Shown here in pieces: positions 1 to 7,425 of a DNA stretch of 64,000 bases (position 1 is the first letter of the stretch; each line of letters starts with the position of its first letter). Source of the stretch: Spongiactinospora rosea (GTDB lineage: Bacteria; Actinomycetota; Actinomycetes; Streptosporangiales; Streptosporangiaceae). The position numbers and the translations under genes are program-made. The DNA lies in the NCBI RefSeq assembly GCF_003315795.1, contig NZ_QMEY01000014.1, positions 62,001-126,000 on the forward strand. The letters are read 5' to 3'. The notes beneath the pieces were generated by a model. That model made no database searches. It had not been told where the DNA came from and saw only the letters and a list, made by a program, of their open reading frames with translations.

Positions 1-1521
1 CGTCTTGACGTCGTCGACCACCTGGAGCGCGACGTGCAGGATGGACTGCTGCCGCGCCGGGTCGCCCTTGAGCTTCCACGGCTCCTGCTCGGCGAGGTAG
101 CGGTTGGCGTCGCGTACCACGTCGAACGCCTGGCTCGCCGCGTTCTTGAAGCGAGACCTGGCCAGCTCCGCCCCGACCGGCGCGAAGGCGGCCTTGGAGG
201 CGGCCAGCAGCGCCCGGTCGGCGTCGGTCAGCTCGCCCGCCTCGGGGACGGCCCCGAAGTTCTTCGCGGCCATCGAGATCGACCGGTTGACCAGGTTGCC
301 CCAGGCCGCGACCAGCTCGCCGTTGTTGCGGTTGACGAAGTCGTTCCAGGTGAAGTCGGTGTCCTGGGACTCGGGCCCGGCCACCGCGATGTAGTAGCGC
401 AGCGCGTCGGCGTCGTAGCGGGACAGGAAGTCGCGGACGTAGATGACGACCTGGCGGGAGGAGGAGAACTTGCGGCCCTCCATGGTCAGGAACTCGCTGG
501 AGACCACCTCGGAGGGCAGGTCGAGACGGCCGAGCGAGCCGGGCTTGCCGTCCCTGGCGCCCTCGCCGTTGTAGCCGAGCAGGATCGCGGGCCAGATCTC
601 GGCGTGGAAGACGATGTTGTCCTTGCCCATGAAGTAGTAGCCCTGGGCGTCGGGATTCTGCCACCACTGCCGCCAGGCGTCGGGGTCGCCGGAACGGCGG
701 GCCCACTCCACCGACGCCGAAAGGTAGCCGATCACCGCGTCGAACCAGACGTAGAGCCGCTTGTCGTGGCGGTCGCGCCAGCCGTCGAGCGGGATGGGCA
801 CGCCCCAGTCGAGGTCGCGGCTGATCGCCCGCGGCTGGAGGTCGCCGAGCAGGTTGAGCGCGAACTTCAGCACGTTGGGCCGCCACTCGCCCTGCTTGGC
901 CTGCAGGTAGGAGCCGAGCGCACCGGCGAAGGCGGGCAGGTCGAGCATGAAGTGCTCGGTCTCCACGAACTTCGGCGTCTCGCCGTTGATCCGCGACTTG
1001 GGGTTGATCAGATCGACCGGGTCGAGCTGGTTGCCGCAGTTGTCGCACTGGTCGCCGCGCGCCCCGTCGTAGCCGCAGATGGGGCAGGTGCCCTCGATGT
1101 AGCGGTCGGGCAGGGTGCGCCCGGTGGACGGGGAGATCGCCCCCATGGTGGTGCGGGGGAAGACGTATCCGTTGTCGTAGAGGCCCTTGAAGATCTCCTG
1201 CACGACCGCGTAGTGGTTGAGCGTCGTCGTGCGGGTGAACAGGTCGTAGGACAGGCCGAGCGCGGTGAGGTCTTCGGCGATCACCCGGTTGTAGCGGTCG
1301 GCCAGCTCACGGGCGGTCACGCCCTCCTTGTCGGCCTGCACCTGGATGGGCGTGCCGTGCTCGTCGGTCCCGCTGACCATCAGCACCTTGTTGCCCGCCA
1401 TCCGCTGGTAGCGGCTGAAGACGTCGGAGGGCACGCCGAACCCGGAGACGTGCCCGATGTGCCTGGGCCCGTTGGCGTAGGGCCAGGCGACGGCGGTCAG
1501 GATGTGCTGGGACTGGGACAT
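1..1521 (-). CDS. metG: Methionine--tRNA ligase, 3' end beyond window
   Basis: Charges tRNA-Met with methionine in the cytoplasm. The 507 codons present begin MSQSQHILTAVAWPYANGP and contain the class I HIGH motif (RHIGHVSG), a zinc knuckle of CPIC and CDNC pairs in the connective peptide, the tRNA-synthetase core FDAVIGYLSASVEW, and a KMSKS-loop equivalent reading KFSSS. It starts at ATG 1521 and runs off the left edge, so the anticodon-binding C-terminus is missing. The neighbourhood of metG, O-mannosyltransferase and rsmI is common in actinomycete cores. It is single-copy in this window with no sign of decay. Confidence 0.97.
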   Translation of the reverse strand, partial: MSQSQHILTAVAWPYANGPRHIGHVSGFGVPSDVFSRYQRMAGNKVLMVSGTDEHGTPIQVQADKEGVTARELADRYNRVIAEDLTALGLSYDLFTRTTTLNHYAVVQEIFKGLYDNGYVFPRTTMGAISPSTGRTLPDRYIEGTCPICGYDGARGDQCDNCGNQLDPVDLINPKSRINGETPKFVETEHFMLDLPAFAGALGSYLQAKQGEWRPNVLKFALNLLGDLQPRAISRDLDWGVPIPLDGWRDRHDKRLYVWFDAVIGYLSASVEWARRSGDPDAWRQWWQNPDAQGYYFMGKDNIVFHAEIWPAILLGYNGEGARDGKPGSLGRLDLPSEVVSSEFLTMEGRKFSSSRQVVIYVRDFLSRYDADALRYYIAVAGPESQDTDFTWNDFVNRNNGELVAAWGNLVNRSISMAAKNFGAVPEAGELTDADRALLAASKAAFAPVGAELARSRFKNAASQAFDVVRDANRYLAEQEPWKLKGDPARQQSILHVALQVVDDVKT

Positions 1522-1562
1522 GTACTAAGCCTAGAGCCCCGGGGCCGTCCGCCCGAACCGGA

Positions 1563-2849
1563 TTACGCCTTCGCGGGCGCCGATTCCCCGGCGGTCTCCA
1601 CAGCGGTCTCCCCGGCGGCCTCTACAGCGGCCTCCGCGGCGGTCTCCTTGGACACCTGCTCGGCGGCCTCCTCCGCGGCCGAGGCGGCGACGTCGATCGG
1701 GGTCTCCTTGGTGCGGCGGATGCCCAGGATGCTGATGAACAGCGCGGCGAACACCGTCTGCAGGCTCATGATGAGCGCGGTCGCCGAGGGCACCACCAGG
1801 CGCAGCGACTCGCGCGGGTCCAGCTCGCCGAAGCTGCGTACCTGCCAGTGGACCAGCGAGGCGACCAGGCCCGCCAGACCGGCCAGCGCCAGCAGGCCGC
1901 CGGCCACCAGGCCGCGTTCCAGCGTGATCACATCGACCAGCCGCTTGATCCTGCGGTCTTCCGGCAGGAACCCCTCTTCGGCCGCGTACACCTTGGTGAA
2001 CAGCGCGAACAGCACCGCCTGGAAGCCGATCACCACCGCGGCCGACGCGCCGACCAGCGTATCGACGTCGAAGGCCAGCTCGCCGATCCACACCGGCCCG
2101 AACGCCAGCGCGGTGCCCGCCACCACGCCGAGCACCATGAGCGCGAGGCCGGGCAGGAAGAACAGCCAGCGCGGGCTGTACAGGAGCAGGAAGCGCAGGT
2201 GACGCCAGCCGTCCCGCCAGGAGCGCAGGTGCGGCGGGCGGGAACGGCCATCCGGGGAAAGCGTGGTCGGCACCTCGCGGACGTCGAGACCCTGGAGGGT
2301 GGACTTGACGACCATCTCGCTGGCGAACTCCATGCCGCCGGTCTGGAGCCCCAGCCGGAGGATCGAGTCGCGCCGGAAGCCGCGCAGCCCGCAGTGGAAG
2401 TCACCGATCGCGGAGGGGAAGAACAGCCGCCCGACGAACGACAGCACCGGGTTGCCGAGGTAGCGGTGCAGCGGGGGCATCGCGCCGGGGGCGATGCCGC
2501 CCTTGAAGCGGTTGCCCATGACCAGGTCGGCTCCGTCGCGGAGCTGCTCCACAAAAGGGAGCAACGCGGTGAAGTCATAGGAGTCGTCGGCGTCGCCCAT
2601 GATCACGTAGCGTCCGCGTGCCGCCCGGATGCCGCCGATCAGCGCGTTGCCGTACCCCTTCTCCTCCACGTGGACGACACGCGCGCCCGCGTCTCTCGCG
2701 AGTTGCTGCGAACCGTCGGTACTGCCGTTGTCCGCGATCACGACCTCGCCGTCGATGTCGTGTTCGCGCATGCACGTCAGTGCTTTGCGTACGCAGGTCT
2801 CCACGGTCTCCGCCTCGTTCAGGCAGGGCATGACCACGGTCAGTTCCAC
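1563..2849 (-). CDS. GT2 family glycosyltransferase, polyprenyl-phosphate sugar transferase-like
   Basis: 428 aa. The N-terminal GT-A domain (about residues 1-225) opens MELTVVMPCLNEAETVETC, carries the nucleotide-sugar binding run VIADNGSTDGS and the metal-binding MGDADDSYDF. This resembles dolichol/polyprenyl-phosphate mannosyl- or glucosyltransferases, which transfer a sugar from a nucleotide donor to a lipid phosphate at the inner membrane face. Four hydrophobic segments follow (about 225-250, 265-290, 315-340, 355-375). The last ~45 residues are a low-complexity Ala/Glu/Thr/Val tail. The GTG start at 2849 is preceded by GAAGGG. A lipid-linked sugar made here could supply the nearby membrane glycosyltransferase and PMT; this is inference. 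Exact sugar unknown. Confidence 0.88.
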   Translation of the reverse strand: MELTVVMPCLNEAETVETCVRKALTCMREHDIDGEVVIADNGSTDGSQQLARDAGARVVHVEEKGYGNALIGGIRAARGRYVIMGDADDSYDFTALLPFVEQLRDGADLVMGNRFKGGIAPGAMPPLHRYLGNPVLSFVGRLFFPSAIGDFHCGLRGFRRDSILRLGLQTGGMEFASEMVVKSTLQGLDVREVPTTLSPDGRSRPPHLRSWRDGWRHLRFLLLYSPRWLFFLPGLALMVLGVVAGTALAFGPVWIGELAFDVDTLVGASAAVVIGFQAVLFALFTKVYAAEEGFLPEDRRIKRLVDVITLERGLVAGGLLALAGLAGLVASLVHWQVRSFGELDPRESLRLVVPSATALIMSLQTVFAALFISILGIRRTKETPIDVAASAAEEAAEQVSKETAAEAAVEAAGETAVETAGESAPAKA

Positions 2850-2949
2850 GTCTCAACCCTTCGTTCGCGGCACGTGCAATTTCACTATGATGCCCTCTGA
2901 CCGGCCGTGTCCGGGTCAAGACCGCCAAACGGCTGGCATCCTTTAACTC

Positions 2950-4470
2950 ATGGTGGGCGTTGTTGAGAGGCCGCGGTTGAAGATGCCCGCGGTGGGCAGG
3001 GGCATGCGTCTGCTCGCCATACTGCGATGTCATCGATGGTTCGCGGCGGCGTTCGCGCTGGGCGGGCTGCTGCGTGTCGTCGCCATGCTCGGCTACCGGC
3101 CGGCGCTGTGGTTCAACGACTCCTATGAATACGTCTCGGTCGCGCTGCACCCCTACCGGCCGCACCCGATCCGCCCGAACGGCTACGGCTTCTACCTGAT
3201 GGCGCTGGAGCCCGCGCACAGCTTCGGCTTCGTCGTCTTCACCCAGCACCTGATGGGCCTGGCCACCGCGCTGCTGGTCTACCTGCTGCTGCACCGCAGG
3301 TTCGGGCTGCCGGGCTGGGGGGCGACGCTGGCCGCGGTGCCGGTGCTGTTCGACGCGTACCAGATCCAGCTCGAACACCTGATCATGTCGGACGCGCTGT
3401 TCATCCTGCTGGTGGTGGGCGCGATCACGCTGGTGCTGTGGCACCGGAAGATGTCCTGGCGCATCGGCGCGGCGATCGGGCTGATGCTCGCGTTCACCGT
3501 GCTGACCCGCACCATCGGGCTGGCCATCCTGGGCCTGGTCGTGGTCTACATGCTGATCAAGCGGGCCGGGTGGCGGCCGATCGTGGCCATGGTGGCGGCG
3601 TGCGCGGTGCCGGTGCTGGGCTATATGGGGTGGTTCGCGTCGGCGTACGGCAAGTTCGGGATGACCAGCAGCGACGGGCCGATCCTGTACATGCGCACGG
3701 CGCTGTTCGCCGACTGCCACAAGATGGGCGTGGACAAGCGCGACCTCGATCTGGCGCTGCTGTGCATCGTCGTGCCGAAGGAGAAACGCGGCAGCTCCGG
3801 GCAGGGCTTCCTGTGGTGGAACCAGCAGGGCCAGAAGTTCCACATCTTCCCTGCGGGCAGCAAGTTCAGTGTCGAGATGAACGAGAACGCCAGCCGGTTC
3901 GCGATGCGCGCGATCACCTCGCAGCCCGGCGACTACCTGACGGTGGTGGCCCGCGACTTCTTCCGCGCGTTCCGCTGGGACCGCCCGGTCTACCCCGACG
4001 CCAACACCTACATGCAGTACGAGTTCCCGCGCGCCGAGAAACCGCTGCCCAACTGGGAGCTGTACCGCGGCCGGGCCGACTCCGACGCCTTCAAGTACGA
4101 GCACGGCTCGGCCGCCACCCGCATCGTCGCGCCGTGGGCCGACTTCATGCAGGGCTACCAGCGGGCGATCCACCTGCCCGGCATCGTGCTCGGCGTGGTC
4201 ATGCTGATCGGCCTGTACGGCGTGGCGGTCCGCTGGCGCAGGCTGGGCGGGCCGGTCCTGTTGCCGTGGCTCGCCGCGGTGGGCCTGATCCTGGCCCCCG
4301 CGGCGACCGCGGAGTTCGACTACCGGTACGTGCTGCCCGCCGTGCCGCTGGCGTTCCTGGCGGCGGGGATCACGCTGCGGCACGGCGTACGCCTGCCGCG
4401 CGCGCTGCGCCGGGCTAGTGCGCGACCCAGCTCTGCAGCATCATCCGCGCCTGCCACTGCTGATACGTGA
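2950..4470 (+). CDS. Polytopic membrane glycosyltransferase-like protein
   Basis: 506 aa with about ten hydrophobic segments. An N-terminal acidic loop (WFNDSYEYVSVAL, near residues 54-66) sits after the first membrane segment, as in GT-C mannosyl/arabinosyltransferases that use a polyprenyl-phosphate sugar. A soluble extracytoplasmic domain (about residues 230-390) lies before the C-terminal membrane segments. It is divergent from the GT2 gene, so both may share the 2850-2949 promoter region. The 3' end overlaps the convergent PMT gene by 56 bp. The start could instead be ATG 3004, which has AGGGG just upstream. Sugar and acceptor are unknown; the family call rests on topology and the acidic loop only. 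Confidence 0.75.
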   Translation: MVGVVERPRLKMPAVGRGMRLLAILRCHRWFAAAFALGGLLRVVAMLGYRPALWFNDSYEYVSVALHPYRPHPIRPNGYGFYLMALEPAHSFGFVVFTQHLMGLATALLVYLLLHRRFGLPGWGATLAAVPVLFDAYQIQLEHLIMSDALFILLVVGAITLVLWHRKMSWRIGAAIGLMLAFTVLTRTIGLAILGLVVVYMLIKRAGWRPIVAMVAACAVPVLGYMGWFASAYGKFGMTSSDGPILYMRTALFADCHKMGVDKRDLDLALLCIVVPKEKRGSSGQGFLWWNQQGQKFHIFPAGSKFSVEMNENASRFAMRAITSQPGDYLTVVARDFFRAFRWDRPVYPDANTYMQYEFPRAEKPLPNWELYRGRADSDAFKYEHGSAATRIVAPWADFMQGYQRAIHLPGIVLGVVMLIGLYGVAVRWRRLGGPVLLPWLAAVGLILAPAATAEFDYRYVLPAVPLAFLAAGITLRHGVRLPRALRRASARPSSAASSAPATADT

Positions 4471-5995
4471 TCAGGTCGCCGGTGAGCACCGGGTGCAGCC
4501 AGCCGAAGTTCACCACGACGAGCAGCGCGAACGCGCCGACCGCCGCCGCGCCGATGGCCTTGCGGCGGGCGGGCGCGTCGGCCGGGCCGATGATCAGGCC
4601 CGCCGCCAGCACCAGGGCCAGCACCATGAACGGCAGCATCGGGGCCATGTAGAAGTCGTACATCGTGCGGTTGTCGGCCACGGCGTAGTAGAACCACGGC
4701 AGCCACCCGGCGCCGAACGCGCCGAGCACCGCACCGGCCCGCCAGTCCCGCGAGGCGACGTACCACGCGATCATGGCGAGCAGCGCGACCAGCGCGCCGA
4801 ACCAGATGGCCTGCGTCCCGGCCGCGTGGATGGCCTGCGAGCAGGGGCCCTCGCCGCACTTGCCCTCCGAGCCCTGGTAGTAGAACAGCACCGGGCGGAT
4901 CAGCAGCGGCCACTCCCAGGGTTCGGAGGAGTAGTCGTGCTGGGTCTGCAGGCCGGTGTGGAAGTCGAGCACCGACATGTGGTAGCTCATCAGCGAGCGC
5001 AGCGAGTCGAACAGCCAGTAGAAGGGGCTGCCCTGCGAGGCGGCCTGCGCCCAGTTGCGGCCGTAGCCGTAGGGGGAGGCCAGCCAGCCGCTCCAGGTCA
5101 TCAGGTAGGTGACGGCCGGGGCCAGCGCCATGGCGGCGAGCGCGGTCGGCAGGTCGCGGCGGGCCACCCCCCGGTACGGCCGGCGCAGCCCGGCCGCCCG
5201 CCTGGCCCCCGCGTCCCACAGCAGCGACATCAGCGCGAAGACCAGCAGGAACCAGATCCCCGACCACTTGACCGCGCAGGCCGCGCCCAGGCACAGCCCG
5301 GCCGCCAGCCGCCAGGGCCGCGGGCCCAGGTACGGCCCGTACCGGGAGAGCGGGCTCGCGGCACGCCAGGCGGCCAGTGCCTCCCTGGACTGATCTCGAT
5401 CGACCACCAGGCAGGCGAATCCGGCCAGCACCCAGAACATCAGGAAGATGTCCAGCAGCGCGGTGCGGCTGAGCACGAAGTGCATGCCGTCCAGGGACAG
5501 CAGCAGCCCGGCCAGGCAGCCGAGCAGGGTGGAGCGGGTCATCCGGCGGGCGACCCTGGCCAGGATCAGGATGGACAGCGCGCCGGCCAGGGCGGCGACG
5601 AACCGCCAGCCGAGCGGGGTCATCCCGTACAGTTGCTCGCCCGCGCCGATCATCCACTTGCCGAGCGGCGGGTGGGCCACGTATTCGGCGCAGGGGGTGG
5701 CCTCGGGGGGCGTGCACTTCTCCCAGATGTTCAGGTCGCCGCGCAGGATCATCTTGTCGGCGACGGGGTCGGTGACGCTGCCCAGTGCCTTGCGTTCGAC
5801 GCCGAAGTTGACCAGGGCCCAGCCGCCCTTGGCGTAGTAGGTCTCGTCGAACATGAGCGAGTGCGGCAACGCGAGCCCGGCGAACCGCAGGTAGGCGCCG
5901 AATAACGCGACGCCGAGGGGGGCGATCCAGCCCCAGCGGTCGCCGCCCGGCAGGGGCGGTATGAGACGCCGGGGAGAGATGTGGGCAATAGACAC
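4415..5995 (-). CDS. pmt: Dolichyl/polyprenyl-phosphate-mannose--protein mannosyltransferase
   Basis: 526 aa GT-C enzyme that moves mannose from a polyprenyl-phosphate carrier to Ser/Thr of exported proteins. The catalytic acidic pair lies in the first loop (MFDETYYAKGGWALVNF). It also shows HPPLGKWMIG, the membrane motif VLSRTALLDIFLMFWVLAG, and WYVASRDWRAGAV and WLPWFYYAV near the C-terminus, as in actinobacterial PMTs. GTG 5995 is chosen because the open frame upstream is the antisense shadow of rsmI; GTG 6004 is also possible. It lies 28 bp downstream of rsmI on the same strand. A second, clearly similar copy lies at 23816-25450. Confidence 0.95.
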   Translation of the reverse strand: MSIAHISPRRLIPPLPGGDRWGWIAPLGVALFGAYLRFAGLALPHSLMFDETYYAKGGWALVNFGVERKALGSVTDPVADKMILRGDLNIWEKCTPPEATPCAEYVAHPPLGKWMIGAGEQLYGMTPLGWRFVAALAGALSILILARVARRMTRSTLLGCLAGLLLSLDGMHFVLSRTALLDIFLMFWVLAGFACLVVDRDQSREALAAWRAASPLSRYGPYLGPRPWRLAAGLCLGAACAVKWSGIWFLLVFALMSLLWDAGARRAAGLRRPYRGVARRDLPTALAAMALAPAVTYLMTWSGWLASPYGYGRNWAQAASQGSPFYWLFDSLRSLMSYHMSVLDFHTGLQTQHDYSSEPWEWPLLIRPVLFYYQGSEGKCGEGPCSQAIHAAGTQAIWFGALVALLAMIAWYVASRDWRAGAVLGAFGAGWLPWFYYAVADNRTMYDFYMAPMLPFMVLALVLAAGLIIGPADAPARRKAIGAAAVGAFALLVVVNFGWLHPVLTGDLITYQQWQARMMLQSWVAH

Positions 5996-6023
5996 GAAAC
6001 GCACCCTATGTGGCGTTGATCCG

Positions 6024-6860
6024 TCAGGCACGATGAACGACGTCGTACAGCTCCCGTTTGGGAACGCCCGCCGCCCTGGCGACGTCGGCCACCGCCTGCT
6101 TGCGCGGCACCCCGGTCGCCGCCAGCCGGGCCACCTCCTCGGCGAGCGCGGCGAGGTCGGGCGGCCCGGCGGTGGCGGTGTGCCCGGCGACCACCAGGGT
6201 GATCTCCCCCTTGACGCCCGCCTCGGCCCATTCGGCCAGCTCACCGAGGCCGCCCCGGCGTACCTCCTCGTAGGTCTTGGTCAGCTCCCGGCACACGGCG
6301 GCCGGGCGCTCGGTCCCGAACGCCTCCGCCATCGCGGCGAGCGTGGCCGCCAGCCGGTGCGGGGCCTCGAAGAACACCATCGTGCGCTCCTCGGTGGCCA
6401 GGGACGTGAGCCGCCTGGTCCGCTCCCCCGGCTTGCGCGGCGGGAAGCCCTCGAAGCAGAACCGGTCGCTGGGCAGCCCGGACACCGCCAGCGCGGTCGT
6501 CACCGCCGACGGGCCGGGCAGCGCGGTCACCGGTACGCCCGCCTCCACGGCGAGCCTGGTCAGCCGGTAGCCGGGGTCGGACACGCCCGGCATCCCGGCG
6601 TCGGTGATGACCAGCACGGTCGCGCCCGCGCGCAGCGACTCGACCAGCTCGGCGGCGCGTTCGGCCTCGTTGGCGTCGTAGTAGGACACCACCCGGCCGC
6701 CGATCTGCGCGCCCAGGTCGGCGGCGAGCCTGCGCAGCCGCCGGGTGTCCTCGGCCGCGACCACATCGGCCCCGGCCAGCGCCTCGGCCAGGCGCGGCCC
6801 GACGTCGCCCACCCGCCCGATCGGCGCGCCCGCCAGCACCAGCTTCCCTTGCTCCGTCAC
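6024..6860 (-). CDS. rsmI: 16S rRNA (cytidine(1402)-2'-O)-methyltransferase
   Basis: 278 aa. Methylates the 2'-O of C1402 in 16S rRNA using SAM. Family marks are the N-terminal VLAGAPIGRVGDVGPRLAEA, the SAM-site run AAEDTRRLRRLA, VLVITDAGMPGVSDPG, the GPSAVTTALAVSGLP loop and the CFEGFPPRK segment. Length matches the family. It starts at ATG 6860, and its 3' end leads directly into the PMT gene with a 28 bp gap, so the two are probably co-transcribed. Confidence 0.96.
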   Translation of the reverse strand: MTEQGKLVLAGAPIGRVGDVGPRLAEALAGADVVAAEDTRRLRRLAADLGAQIGGRVVSYYDANEAERAAELVESLRAGATVLVITDAGMPGVSDPGYRLTRLAVEAGVPVTALPGPSAVTTALAVSGLPSDRFCFEGFPPRKPGERTRRLTSLATEERTMVFFEAPHRLAATLAAMAEAFGTERPAAVCRELTKTYEEVRRGGLGELAEWAEAGVKGEITLVVAGHTATAGPPDLAALAEEVARLAATGVPRKQAVADVARAAGVPKRELYDVVHRA

Positions 6861-6960
6861 GCCCCTATCTTTTCAGGGGGTTCAGCGGAGAATGGCACAT
6901 CACCGCCGCCGGGCACGGGTTCCCCTTGCTCACGCCTGGAAGCTACCGCACTCTTGTCCA

Positions 6961-7425
6961 ATGGCTCCCGAAAAGGCGTACGGCGTGCTGTTCTTCGGCA
7001 AACCCCCGTCCGGGGAGGACATCCCCGAGGACGAGATCCCGGGCCGGTTACTCTTCGACCGCACCCCGGCCTACGGGCCCCGGGCGGCGGTCTACGTGGA
7101 CCAGATCAGCGTGCACTCGACGGGGCTGGTGATCCACATGGAGTGCCGCACCCCTGGCGTGGAGGCCGATCTGCAGGAGATGGTGCGCGGCGCGTTCCGC
7201 GTCGGCGTACGGACCGGCGGACCGGCCCCGCTGATCGTGACCTTCCGGGCATCGGGCCGGGGAAACGCCCGGTCGATCGGTTACTGGGCGGCGCCCCTGC
7301 CGCCCCCGGGCGATTGGCACCTGTTCGCGAAGTGGCCGGACCAGGGGATCGACCACTGCGAATGGCACATCTCCGCCGCCGCCTTCGAGGCCGCGAAACG
7401 GGAGATCCGGCCTCTCTGGAGCTGA
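6961..7425 (+). CDS. Conserved hypothetical protein
   Basis: 154 aa, not recognised. It starts at ATG 6961 (MAPEKAYGVLFFGKP); longer in-frame starts upstream would run into rsmI. The middle part reads like an alternating beta-strand protein (VYVDQISVHSTGLVIHMECRT) and the C-terminus is rich in Trp (WHLFAKWPDQGIDHCEWHIS). No signal peptide or membrane segment. Its stop codon abuts the stop of the convergent NHLM exporter gene with no bases between them. It may be a phage-neck-like or generic beta-barrel protein, but nothing in the sequence decides a function. Confidence 0.75.
   Translation: MAPEKAYGVLFFGKPPSGEDIPEDEIPGRLLFDRTPAYGPRAAVYVDQISVHSTGLVIHMECRTPGVEADLQEMVRGAFRVGVRTGGPAPLIVTFRASGRGNARSIGYWAAPLPPPGDWHLFAKWPDQGIDHCEWHISAAAFEAAKREIRPLWS

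Noticed and set aside
34..2202. 722-codon plus-strand open frame
   Set aside because: Antisense shadow of metG and the GT2 gene caused by high GC; composition is Arg/Gly/Val/Glu-rich with no family motif.
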